From an uncultured Rhodospirillales bacterium (GTDB lineage Bacteria; Pseudomonadota; Alphaproteobacteria; Acetobacterales; Acetobacteraceae): DNA of 13,532 nucleotides. Below the pieces are notes generated by a model. The model ran no database searches, was not told the origin of the DNA, and was given only the letters and a program-made list of their open reading frames with translations. The DNA lies in contig CAIMVB010000196.1 of NCBI GenBank assembly GCA_903844785.1, positions 1-13,532 of the forward strand, read 5' to 3'. Made by a program: the position numbers and the translations under genes. Below, in pieces: positions 1 to 7,383 of this stretch (position 1 is the stretch's first letter; each line of letters opens with the position of its first letter).

Positions 1-399
1 GCGCCGCAAATCTTCATCAATCTGCGCGAAGCGCCGAAGGTTGACATTGCGTTGGATGTCCAGGCCCGCCGCCTACAGGAAGGGCAGGAGAATTTCGAAG
101 TCACACTGCAAATCCGCTGTGAGGCGAAGCTGCCTGGTGATACCCCTGCCTTTATCGCGGAACTGGTCTATTGCGGCATCTTCACCCTGACCGGCATCAC
201 GCCCGAAATGATGGAACCCGTGCTGCTGGTGGAATGCCCGCGCCTGCTGTTCCCCTTCGCGCGCAATATCCTGGCCGAGGTGACGCGCGATGGCGGCTTC
301 CCGCCTGTGATGCTGGCGCCGATTGATTTCGTGGCGCTTTGGCAAAATCGCCGCGCTCAGCAGCAGGCTGCCGCCGCCCCTGTCCAAGGAAATGCCTGA
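1..399 (+). CDS. secB: Protein-export chaperone SecB, 5' partial
   Basis: SecB is the cytosolic tetrameric holdase that keeps preproteins unfolded and hands them to SecA for export through SecYEG. The reading frame is open from base 1, and 132 C-terminal residues are visible before the TGA at 397-399. The first visible residues (APQIFINLREAPKVD) match the conserved N-terminal strand region of SecB, and further on come the typical blocks CEAKLPGDTPAFIAEL, YCGIFTLTGI and ECPRLLFPFARNIL. The protein ends in a short Gln/Ala-rich tail. Full-length SecB is about 150-165 residues, so roughly 20-30 residues are missing upstream of the window. An internal TTG at 52 could open a shorter frame but is not the real start, because conserved SecB sequence precedes it. 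A 71-base gap with a strong inverted repeat follows before hemH. Identity is clear from the motifs. Confidence 0.95.
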   Translation, partial: APQIFINLREAPKVDIALDVQARRLQEGQENFEVTLQIRCEAKLPGDTPAFIAELVYCGIFTLTGITPEMMEPVLLVECPRLLFPFARNILAEVTRDGGFPPVMLAPIDFVALWQNRRAQQQAAAAPVQGNA

Positions 400-457
400 A
401 TCTGGCCTGCTGGGGCGAAAAATCGCTCTTTCAGCCGTTTTGAACCCTTGACCCCCA

Positions 458-480
458 GCCCGCGCATGTCATGTGCGGGC
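458..480. repeat. Inverted repeat at the hemH start
   Basis: GCCCGCGCATG at 458-468 and CATGTGCGGGC at 470-480 are reverse complements except for one G-T pair. They could form an 11-pair hairpin on paper, about 9 pairs with a realistic loop. The right arm contains the ATG at 471, the outermost possible start of hemH. There is no T-run after it on either strand, so it is not a standard intrinsic terminator. It may be an operator, a translational control hairpin, or part of the boundary between secB and hemH. Confidence 0.5.
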
Positions 481-1601
481 GCATGGATCAGATGATGCCC
501 GCAACGCCGCGCCGCCAGCGCTTGGCCATTGTGCTTTTCAACCTCGGCGGACCCGATGCGCCGGAGAGCGTGCGGCCATTTCTGGTCAATCTTTTCACGG
601 ACCCCGCCATTCTGCGCGTGCCAGGCTTCATCCGCCCATGGCTCGGCCGGCTGATCGCCTGGCGCCGCACCAAGCCGGCGCAGGAAAACTACGCCGTGCT
701 GGGTGGCCGTTCGCCCTTGCGGGAACTGACGGAAGAACAGGCGAGCAGCCTGGAAGCGGCCTTGGCCGATGAACCGGGTACGGAAACCCGCTGCTTCGTT
801 GCCATGCGCTATTGGCACCCAATGAGTGATGAATGCGCCCGCGCGGTGAAGGATTGGGCGCCGGATCGCGTGCTGCTGGTGCCGCTGTATCCGCAATTTT
901 CCACAACAACCACCGGATCGAGCCTGATTGCCTGGCAGGATGCCACGCGTAAGATCGGGCTGGATGTGCCGACCACGGCGCTTTGTTGCTGGCATTCGGA
1001 TCAGGGCTTTGCGGCGGCCACCGCGCGGCTGGTGCGCGAAGCCTATGCCAAGGCGCGCGCCGAATTGCCGGCGGAAGTACCGCTGCGCGTGTTGTTTTCC
1101 GCCCATGGCCTGCCGGAATCCATTGTGAAGGCGGGTGATCCCTATCAATGGCAGGTCGAACAAACCGTCGCCGCCGTGGTCGCTGAATTGGCGATGCCGG
1201 AACTTGACCACATTGTCTGCTATCAATCCCGCGTGACGCCGCAGGTTTGGATCGGCCCTTCCACGGAAGGCGAGATTGAACGCGCGGCGGAAGAAAAAAC
1301 CGCCATCCTGATCTGCCCCATCGCCTTTGTGTCCGAACATTCGGAAACCCTGGTGGAATTGGATGTGGAATACCGGGAAGAAGCCGAACATCTGGGCATT
1401 CCTGGCTATTTCCGTGTGCCGGCGCAGAATAGCGATCCGGCCTTCATTGCATCCTTGGCGGGGCTGGTACGCGGCGCGCTGCAATCTGGGCGCAGCCTTT
1501 GTTCCTTCGACGGCGGGCGGCAATGCCCGAAGCAGCATCGCGATTGCCCGCATGAAAAGCTGCGCGTTGAGAATGTGGCGCGCGCCAAAGCCGAGGCATG
1601 A
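471..1601 (+). CDS. hemH: Ferrochelatase (protoporphyrin/coproporphyrin ferrochelatase)
   Basis: Ferrochelatase inserts Fe2+ into the porphyrin ring at the end of heme biosynthesis. The 376-residue product has the N-terminal LFNLGGPD block (22-29), YWHP (114-117), the signature VPLYPQFSTTTTGS (137-150), LFSAHGLP with the metal-site His212, and SEHSETLVELD with Glu292. Length is normal to slightly long. The C-terminus carries three cysteines (C344, C352, C359) in an arrangement that recalls the [2Fe-2S] ligands of some bacterial and animal ferrochelatases; C172/C173 could supply the fourth ligand, which is inference. The start is uncertain: ATGs at 471, 483, 492 and 495 are all in frame, none has a good ribosome binding site, and 471 lies inside an inverted repeat. 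Conserved sequence begins only near residue 18, so the later starts are equally possible. The gene overlaps the next by four bases (ATGA), implying co-translation. Confidence 0.95.
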   Translation: MCGRMDQMMPATPRRQRLAIVLFNLGGPDAPESVRPFLVNLFTDPAILRVPGFIRPWLGRLIAWRRTKPAQENYAVLGGRSPLRELTEEQASSLEAALADEPGTETRCFVAMRYWHPMSDECARAVKDWAPDRVLLVPLYPQFSTTTTGSSLIAWQDATRKIGLDVPTTALCCWHSDQGFAAATARLVREAYAKARAELPAEVPLRVLFSAHGLPESIVKAGDPYQWQVEQTVAAVVAELAMPELDHIVCYQSRVTPQVWIGPSTEGEIERAAEEKTAILICPIAFVSEHSETLVELDVEYREEAEHLGIPGYFRVPAQNSDPAFIASLAGLVRGALQSGRSLCSFDGGRQCPKQHRDCPHEKLRVENVARAKAEA

Positions 1602-2248
1602 AACGCCCCGCCGCCATTCTGTTTGATTGCGATGGCGTCTTGGCCGATACCGAATTGGTAGTGAATAGCATTGTCGCGGAGGAAATGACGCTCCGCGGCT
1701 GGCCCATGACGGCAGCCGAAGCGCGCGAGACATTTCTGGGCATGGCGCTGCCCGATATGCTGCCACGCATTGAAGCGCGTGTGGGGCTGCTGCCGCCAGA
1801 TTGGGGGCAGGAAATCTCTACCCTGATTGCGCGGCGCATGGCGGAAGAAACACTTGCCATTCCAGGCGCGGTGGAAGCGGTGCGCGCCTGTGCCGCGGCA
1901 GGCGTGCCAGTGGCGGTTGCTTCCAATTCCGCGCGCTTTGAATTGGCCGCGAAAATGCGGAGCCTGGGGCTCGCGCAGATATTCGCCGGGCGGGTATTTT
2001 CCTATGAGGATGTGCCACGCCCCAAGCCTTGGCCGGATATGTACCTGGCCGCCGCTGCGGCCTGTGGTGCCGCGCCGCAGGATTGCGTGGTGGTGGAAGA
2101 TAGCGTGCCCGGCGTGCGCGCGGGGCGTGCGGCTGGTTGCCGCGTGATGGGCTTCTGCCATGAAAGCCCTGCCGGGGTATTGGCGGCGCATGGGGCGGAG
2201 CCCTTTGCGGATATGGCGGCGCTGCCGGGCTTGTTGTTGGGCGCTTGA
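1598..2248 (+). CDS. HAD-IA family phosphatase/phosphoglucomutase-like hydrolase
   Basis: A 216-residue cytosolic haloacid-dehalogenase-superfamily enzyme. All four HAD motifs are visible: motif I FDCDGVLADTE with nucleophile Asp10 and acid/base Asp12, motif II VASNSAR with Ser109, motif III Lys143 (RPKPWPDMY), and motif IV VVVEDSVPGVRAG with Glu167/Asp168. The helical cap between motifs I and II (about residues 16-90) makes it subfamily IA, nearest to the beta-phosphoglucomutase, phosphoglycolate phosphatase and YieH-type 6-phosphogluconate phosphatase group. The true substrate cannot be read from sequence. The ATG at 1598 lies in the stop region of hemH (ATGA), so the two are almost certainly one transcript, though no heme-related function is known for this family. 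A 62-base gap follows. Confidence 0.88.
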   Translation: MKRPAAILFDCDGVLADTELVVNSIVAEEMTLRGWPMTAAEARETFLGMALPDMLPRIEARVGLLPPDWGQEISTLIARRMAEETLAIPGAVEAVRACAAAGVPVAVASNSARFELAAKMRSLGLAQIFAGRVFSYEDVPRPKPWPDMYLAAAAACGAAPQDCVVVEDSVPGVRAGRAAGCRVMGFCHESPAGVLAAHGAEPFADMAALPGLLLGA

Positions 2249-2297
2249 TTGGCGATTCCCTTTGGCGCTGAGAGGGTCTAGTCTTCCCAAGTGTTGC

Positions 2298-2304
2298 AGG
2301 GGGA
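2298..2304 (+). promoter_or_regulatory. Strong ribosome binding site for the DUF805 gene
   Basis: AGGGGGA at 2298-2304, six bases before the ATG at 2311, fixes that start. Confidence 0.65.
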
Positions 2305-2310
2305 CAGCCC

Positions 2311-2859
2311 ATGACCTTGGCTCAATGGTTCAGCTTCAATGGCCGCATCAGCCGCAAGACCTGGTGGATTTTCTATTTTCTGATCCCGATCGGCATTAAT
2401 ATCGCAGCCGGTGCGCTGGATACGCAATTCACCGGCCCCAAAAATGCCCTGCCCGATAAATCCGGTATGGGGGATTACGGCATGGGGGCGTTTTCCATCG
2501 CAGCCGGGCTGGTTGGGATATGGATCGGCCTCGCTGGCTTGGCGAAGCGTTGGCATGATCGCGATAAATCCGGCTGGTGGGTTTTGCTGAACTTCATCCC
2601 CGTCATCGGCCCGCTGATCTGCTTTATCGTCGCGGGGTTCCTGCGCGGCACATCGGGCCACAATCGCTTCGGCCCTGATCCTTTGGCGCCAGAAGCCCCG
2701 CCCGGCGGTTACGGCGGGGGATGGCAGCAACCCTATCCCCAGCAGGCGCCTGGGGGATGGCAACCACAAGGCCCGCCGCCGCAGGCCCCCGGCGGTTGGG
2801 GCGCACCGCAGCCTCCACAACAGGGCGGCGGCAGCGTGCCGCCTATTCGCCGGGGTTGA
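2311..2859 (+). CDS. DUF805 membrane protein with Gly/Pro/Gln-rich tail
   Basis: This 182-residue inner-membrane protein belongs to the DUF805 family (YhaH/YhaI-like), whose function is unknown. The family features are FSFNGRISRKTWW at the N-terminus (residues 7-19) and the RWHDRDKSGWW loop (80-90) between hydrophobic segments. Likely membrane helices are about 18-37, 60-78 and 89-110. After residue 127 comes a low-complexity tail of roughly 50 residues made of Pro, Gly, Gln and Trp, with APGGW occurring twice and a related PPGGY before them. The tail is probably disordered and cytosolic, and it is longer than that of minimal DUF805 proteins. The start is supported by the AGGGGGA ribosome binding site. 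It stands between the hemH-HAD pair and the sensor kinase gene on the same strand, with 62- and 48-base gaps. Confidence 0.9.
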   Translation: MTLAQWFSFNGRISRKTWWIFYFLIPIGINIAAGALDTQFTGPKNALPDKSGMGDYGMGAFSIAAGLVGIWIGLAGLAKRWHDRDKSGWWVLLNFIPVIGPLICFIVAGFLRGTSGHNRFGPDPLAPEAPPGGYGGGWQQPYPQQAPGGWQPQGPPPQAPGGWGAPQPPQQGGGSVPPIRRG

Positions 2860-2907
2860 TCAAGACGGCGCGTTTCCTTGGCGCGCTTTCCGCGTTAAAC
2901 CCGCGCC

Positions 2908-4596
2908 GTGCCTGATACCTCCCCGCCGCTCGATCGCCTTTCTGAAGCGCAAGCCACGCCGGAACAGGGCAAGCGTGGCTTTTCGCCTTTGCTTCGGCGC
3001 ATTCTGCTGCTGAATGCGCTGCCGCCGGCCCTGCTCGCGGCTTCCTTGCTCTACCTCGACCAATATCAGAACGCGCTTTTGGGTGCGGAGGTTGAGGCCA
3101 TGCGCACCCAGGCGCGCATCTATGCCGGCGCCATCGCTGAAGCCGCGGTGCGGCCCGAAGGCGAACGCTATGTGCTGCAATTGGAAGCGGCGCGACCCTT
3201 GCTGCGGCGCCTGGTGGACCCTTCGCCCAATACCCAGGCGCGGCTTTTGGACACAGCCGGCCTGCTGGTGGCCGATAGCCGCATCCGCGATGGGGTGGGC
3301 GGCGCGGTGATTGCCGAGCCTCTCCCGCCGCCGGAACCGCGCGGCGCGCTGACGTCCACCGTTGCCGGCATTTACGAAAGAATGGTCGGCCTTTTCCCGG
3401 CCCTGCTGCGCGGGCGCGGTGGACCGGGGATGGTGGTGGATAGCGCGCCCGATGCGCCGGATTTCGATTGGCAGCCCGATCTTGGCCCCGATCGGCGGGA
3501 AGAATTGCGCATGGCCCTTGAAGGCGGCGTGACCCCCTATATCCGCCGCAGCGCCGATGGCCGCTTGCTGGTGAGTGTGGCGGAACCCGCGCGGCGCGGT
3601 ACGCAAAGCGTGGGTATTGTATTGCTGACGCGTGAAGCGCGCGAAGTGGATCGGCGCTTGTTTGAAATCCGCGCTTCCGTGCTGCTGCTGTTTGCCACCG
3701 CGCTGATCCTGACGGTGGCGCTTTCGCTTTATCTGTCGCGCACTATCGCAACGCCAATGCTTGACTTGGCGCGCGCCACGCAACGCATCCGCGAAGGTGA
3801 AGGCCGCGCGCAATCCGTGCCGGATGGGCTGCTGAAGCGCAATGATGAAATCGGCGTGCTGGCGCGGGATTTGCAGAATTCTGCGCGCGCGCTGTGGGCA
3901 CGGATTGACGCCAATGAACGCTTCGCCGCCGATGTGGCGCATGAATTGCGCAATCCGTTGACGAGTGTCCGCAGCGCCATTGAAACGCTTCGCCGCGTGG
4001 AAGACCCCGCTAGCCGCAACCGCTTGCTCGCGATCATCGCCGATGATGCGGTGCGGATGGACCGGCTGATTGGCGATATCAGCGATTCATCGCGCGTGGA
4101 TGCGGAATTGTCGCGCACCATCTCCACCCCCGTGGATATCGCGCCGATTCTTGGCGCACTCACGGAACTGCACGCCGCGACGCGCGATGAGGATGACCCG
4201 GTAGTGCTGCTGGAAGCAGAAGCCGGCCCGCTGGTGGTGCGCGGCGTGGAAGGGCGCATTGTGCAGGTATTCCGTAATCTGCTGGGCAATGCGATTTCCT
4301 TCAGCCCGCCGCAGGGCCAGGTGAAGGTCACCGCACGCCATGCCGGCGCCATGGTGGAAGTGGTGGTGGAAGACCAAGGCCCCGGCATTCCCGAACAAAA
4401 GCTTGAAAGCATTTTTGAGCGTTTCTATTCCGAACGCCCAAGTGGGGAGCGCTTCGGCCAGCATTCCGGCCTTGGGCTTTCCATTAGCCGGCAGATTGTG
4501 GAAGGCCTGCGCGGGCGTATTTCGGCGGAAAATATCCGCGATGCCAGCGGCGCCGTGACCGGCGCGCGCTTCATGGTGCTGCTGCCGGCGGTGTGA
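2908..4596 (+). CDS. chvG: ChvG/ExoS-like stimulus-sensing histidine kinase
   Basis: A 562-residue membrane-bound sensor kinase. TM1 is about residues 31-50 and TM2 about 256-276, with a periplasmic sensing domain of some 205 residues between them. This domain has the family-typical stretches RILLLNALPPALL and GRLLVSVAEPARRGTQSVG. HAMP follows TM2, then HisKA with the H-box ADVAHELRNPLTS (phosphorylated His345), then HATPase_c with N-box N457/N461, G1 box DQGPGIP (489-495) and G2 box SGLGLS (G521, G523). All catalytic boxes are intact. The sequence layout matches ChvG/ExoS, the alphaproteobacterial kinase that with ChvI controls envelope, acid and exopolysaccharide responses. The start is GTG without a clear ribosome binding site, but an in-frame TAA at 2896 leaves no earlier choice. 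ChvI and HprK, the usual neighbours, are not in the window. Confidence 0.9.
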   Translation: MPDTSPPLDRLSEAQATPEQGKRGFSPLLRRILLLNALPPALLAASLLYLDQYQNALLGAEVEAMRTQARIYAGAIAEAAVRPEGERYVLQLEAARPLLRRLVDPSPNTQARLLDTAGLLVADSRIRDGVGGAVIAEPLPPPEPRGALTSTVAGIYERMVGLFPALLRGRGGPGMVVDSAPDAPDFDWQPDLGPDRREELRMALEGGVTPYIRRSADGRLLVSVAEPARRGTQSVGIVLLTREAREVDRRLFEIRASVLLLFATALILTVALSLYLSRTIATPMLDLARATQRIREGEGRAQSVPDGLLKRNDEIGVLARDLQNSARALWARIDANERFAADVAHELRNPLTSVRSAIETLRRVEDPASRNRLLAIIADDAVRMDRLIGDISDSSRVDAELSRTISTPVDIAPILGALTELHAATRDEDDPVVLLEAEAGPLVVRGVEGRIVQVFRNLLGNAISFSPPQGQVKVTARHAGAMVEVVVEDQGPGIPEQKLESIFERFYSERPSGERFGQHSGLGLSISRQIVEGLRGRISAENIRDASGAVTGARFMVLLPAV

Positions 4597-4664
4597 TTTT
4601 CCTTCCAAGACCAGGCTTTCATGTTAGGCTTGCCGAAAAGGGCGGCGCCTGACCCGCCCGCTTT

Positions 4665-4672
4665 GGGGAGGA
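4665..4672 (+). promoter_or_regulatory. Ribosome binding site of the Bug-protein gene
   Basis: GGGGAGGA at 4665-4672 lies six bases before the ATG at 4679. It is the best Shine-Dalgarno sequence in the window and decides this start. Confidence 0.7.
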
Positions 4673-4678
4673 TAAATC

Positions 4679-5650
4679 ATGATCGCACGCAGAAGCCTTA
4701 TTGCTGCCAGCGCCACGCTTTTGGCCGCACCCGCCGTCAAGGCACAAGGCACCTGGCCGGACAAACCCTTGCGCTTTGTGATTGGCGGCGCGGCGGGCGG
4801 GGTTTCCGATATTTTCCTCCGCATGATGGAAAATCGGCTGCGCGAAAGGCTGGGCCAGCCGATGATCATAGACCCGCGCCCCGGTGCCGGCGGCATGGTG
4901 GGGGCGGAAGTCACGGCGCGGTCAGCACCCGATGGTTATAGTTTCTACATCAATCACATCGCATCCCACGGCATTGGGCCGACACTGTATCGTCGGCTTT
5001 CCTTTGATCCGCTCAAGGATTTGCCGGGGGTGGCGCGCATTGCCGCCATGCCCAATGTGCTGATCATCAAGGGCGATAGCCCGATCAAATCGGTCGCGGA
5101 ATTGGTCGCCTTCTGCAAAGCCAATCCGGCGCGGGCGAATTTTTCCTCGGCCGGGTCGGGTACGTCATCGCATCTTTCCGGCTTGCTGTTTGGCATGCGC
5201 ATGGGGTTTGAGGTGACGCATGTGCCCTATCGCGGCACCGCGCCTTCCATGGCGGCGGTGATGAATGGTGAAACACTATTCGCGATTGATAACGCGCCGG
5301 CATCACGCCAGCAGGTACTGGGTGGGTTGTTGAAGGCGCTTGGGGTTTCCACCGCGAAGCGTTCCAGCACCATGCCGGAAGTGCCGAGCCTGGAAGAACA
5401 GGGCGTGCCAAATTTCGATGTCGCTTCCTGGTATGGCATCACCGCGCCCGCCGCCGTACCGGCTGCCATTCGCGAAAGGTTGGGCGCCGAGGTAGTCGCC
5501 GCGCTGAATGATCCCGCCATCGCGCAGCGTGTACGCGATTACGGCGCGGAACCCTGGCCCCTTGGCCCTGCTGATTATGACGCCTTTATGCGCCGAGAGG
5601 TTGAAATCTGGGCGCCGGTGGTGCGCGCGTCCGGCGCGCAGATCGACTGA
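4679..5650 (+). CDS. Bug-family (TctC-like) periplasmic solute-binding protein
   Basis: This 323-residue exported receptor belongs to the Bug family, the substrate-binding proteins related to TctC of tripartite tricarboxylate transporters. Residues 1-22 form a signal peptide (Arg4-Arg5, a hydrophobic Ala/Leu run, and probable cleavage after VKA22); the Arg pair is not followed by a full Tat motif. Family features are PLRFVIGGAAGG, RERLGQP, RPGAGGMVGAE, APDGYSF, the VPYRGTAPS block, and PEVPSLEEQGVPNFDVASWYG near the C-terminus. Length is typical (about 320-330). Known Bug ligands are carboxylates, amino acids and similar small molecules, and the ligand here cannot be predicted. No tctA/tctB permease genes lie nearby, which is usual for the expanded Bug families. 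The protein may serve uptake for the amino-acid module downstream, or feed a signal to the kinase upstream; both are inference. Confidence 0.92.
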   Translation: MIARRSLIAASATLLAAPAVKAQGTWPDKPLRFVIGGAAGGVSDIFLRMMENRLRERLGQPMIIDPRPGAGGMVGAEVTARSAPDGYSFYINHIASHGIGPTLYRRLSFDPLKDLPGVARIAAMPNVLIIKGDSPIKSVAELVAFCKANPARANFSSAGSGTSSHLSGLLFGMRMGFEVTHVPYRGTAPSMAAVMNGETLFAIDNAPASRQQVLGGLLKALGVSTAKRSSTMPEVPSLEEQGVPNFDVASWYGITAPAAVPAAIRERLGAEVVAALNDPAIAQRVRDYGAEPWPLGPADYDAFMRREVEIWAPVVRASGAQID

Positions 5651-5700
5651 CTGCGCAGAACTATCGCCAAGCTGCTTTGGTCACGGCATAAGCCAGCATT

Positions 5701-7371
5701 GTGACCGAAGCACCCATCCTGCCGCGACGCATCGCTTTTCTGGCCCTCGCCATCTCCATCATGGCCGGGCTGTTCTGGCTTGCCTGGGCCACGCTTGCAC
5801 CGGGCGGCTGGACACTTGCGGAAATCCTGATCCTGATTTGCATAGTGGGCACGCTGCCTTGGGCCGCGCTATCGGCAGGCAATGCGCTGATTGGACTTGG
5901 CATATTGCTGTTGGCGCGCGACCCCGCCGCCGCCATACTGCCGGCACTGGCCACCGCGCGCCCCGGCATACCAAGCGCCCGCACCGCGATTGCCATTTGC
6001 ATCCGGCGCGAAGACATGGCGCTGGTCCTACCACCACTCGCGCGTTTACTCGCAGGGCTGGCCGCGGCTGGTGCGGCGGATCGCTTTTCGCTCTGGTTCC
6101 TGTCTGATACGCCAGAAGGTGAGGAAGCGCGCGCCGAAGAAGCAGCCTGCCGCGCCTTTGCCGCCGCGCAGCCCATCGCCACGCATTACCGGCGCCGCGC
6201 GCAAAACACCGGCTTCAAATCCGGCAATGTGATGGAATTTCTGGACCATCACGCGGATGGGCATGACTTTATGCTCTGCCTTGATGCGGATTCGGAAATG
6301 ACTGCGAAGACGGTGCTGCGCCTTGTGGCTTGCATGGAAGCGGATGCGAAACTCGCCATTCTGCAACAGCTGATTCATGGCCGGCCCACCGGCATTGCTT
6401 TTCCACGCCTGTTTCAATTTGGCATGCGCCAAGGGATGCGCGCCTGGGCCATCGGGCAAGCCTGGTGGCAAGGTGATGAGGGGCCTTATTGGGGGCATAA
6501 CGCTGTTATCCGCATCGCGCCCTTTCGCGCCCATGCGCGGCTGGAAACCCTGCCTGATGGGTCGCATATCCTGTCTCATGATCAGGTTGAGGCAACACGT
6601 TTGCACGCCGCAGGCTGGAAGGTGCGTGTGCTGGCCGATGATGAAGGAAGCAGCGAAGGCAATCCACCAAGCTATAGTGATTTCATCACGCGGGATTTGC
6701 GCTGGGCGGCGGGCAATATGCAGTATCTGGCGCTGCTGCGGCTACCGGGGCTGACGCCGATGGCGCGCTGGCAATTGGTGCAGGCGATTTTGCTGTTCTT
6801 AAGCGCGCCCTTTTATGTCGCGATCCTGCTGCTGGCTGCCGTGAATGGGCTGACAGGCGGCGGCAATTCCACGCCGATTGGCGTCTTGCTTGCGCTGCTT
6901 TTCGTCGGCTGGTGCTGCCACTACGCCGCGAAGCTTGCTGGTTACGTCGAGGTTTTGCTGAAGCCCGCGCTTGCCGTGCGCTATGGCGGGCGGGGGCAAT
7001 TCCTCCGCGGCGCGCTGGCCGAGGTGATTTTCACCGTCTTCATGGAACCGGCCCGGCTGATGAGCCAATGCCTGTTTCTGCTGGTGCTGCCCTTTGGCAT
7101 CCGCGTGGGCTGGGCGCCGCAAAATCGCAGCGAACGCGGTATCAGTTTTGCTGATGCCTGGAAGCAATTCTGGGCGCCAACACTGGCGGGATTAGTGCTG
7201 ACCTTTGTTTTTGGATCAGTATCCTTCACCGCGCTGCTGGTGGCCGCACCGGTGCTGATTAGCCTGATATGCGTCATTCCCTTCGCGATGCTGACAGCCA
7301 ATCCGCGCTTTTCTGCCTGGCTGGTGGCGCGGCAGATTTGTGCGCTGCCGGAAGAATTAAAGCGAAGCTGA
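5701..7371 (+). CDS. opgH: Compact OpgH/MdoH-type glucan glucosyltransferase
   Basis: A 556-residue polytopic GT2-family glycosyltransferase resembling OpgH (MdoH), which polymerises UDP-glucose into osmoregulated periplasmic glucans and passes the chain across the inner membrane. Two N-terminal helices (about 11-33 and 38-72) precede the catalytic domain. Catalytic features are SDTPEGEEARAEE, YRRR with KSGN (163-176), LDADSEM with Asp195/Asp197, GPYWGHNAVIR (261-271), LSHDQVEA with Asp294, and RDLRW (331-335), which corresponds to the Q/RxxRW motif. Several further helices span about 355-530. It is far shorter than the roughly 850-residue E. coli OpgH, mainly at both ends. The start is GTG at 5701 with a weak ribosome binding site; an in-frame TAA at 5689 excludes anything earlier. 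There is no opgG beside it. It converges with the M20 gene, 12 bases apart. Confidence 0.85.
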   Translation: MTEAPILPRRIAFLALAISIMAGLFWLAWATLAPGGWTLAEILILICIVGTLPWAALSAGNALIGLGILLLARDPAAAILPALATARPGIPSARTAIAICIRREDMALVLPPLARLLAGLAAAGAADRFSLWFLSDTPEGEEARAEEAACRAFAAAQPIATHYRRRAQNTGFKSGNVMEFLDHHADGHDFMLCLDADSEMTAKTVLRLVACMEADAKLAILQQLIHGRPTGIAFPRLFQFGMRQGMRAWAIGQAWWQGDEGPYWGHNAVIRIAPFRAHARLETLPDGSHILSHDQVEATRLHAAGWKVRVLADDEGSSEGNPPSYSDFITRDLRWAAGNMQYLALLRLPGLTPMARWQLVQAILLFLSAPFYVAILLLAAVNGLTGGGNSTPIGVLLALLFVGWCCHYAAKLAGYVEVLLKPALAVRYGGRGQFLRGALAEVIFTVFMEPARLMSQCLFLLVLPFGIRVGWAPQNRSERGISFADAWKQFWAPTLAGLVLTFVFGSVSFTALLVAAPVLISLICVIPFAMLTANPRFSAWLVARQICALPEELKRS

Positions 7372-7383
7372 GCCTGCCACCCC

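Noticed and set aside
357..1766. Minus-strand open frame of 469 codons across hemH
   Set aside because: It mirrors the ferrochelatase and HAD genes, has Arg/His/Gln-rich composition typical of antisense frames in GC-rich DNA, and shows no recognisable motif.
2860..3942. Minus-strand open frame of 360 codons across the sensor kinase gene
   Set aside because: It is a shadow of the kinase, which has complete catalytic boxes; composition is again Arg/His/Gln-rich and no domain is seen.
4640..4659. Hairpin GGGCGG/CCGCCC with an 8-base loop, considered as terminator after the kinase gene
   Set aside because: Only six pairs with a short interrupted T stretch after it; such pairs are frequent by chance in GC-rich sequence.
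4679..4744. Twin-arginine signal in the Bug protein
   Set aside because: There is an Arg-Arg-Ser but no full S/T-RRxFLK motif; a standard Sec signal explains the sequence.
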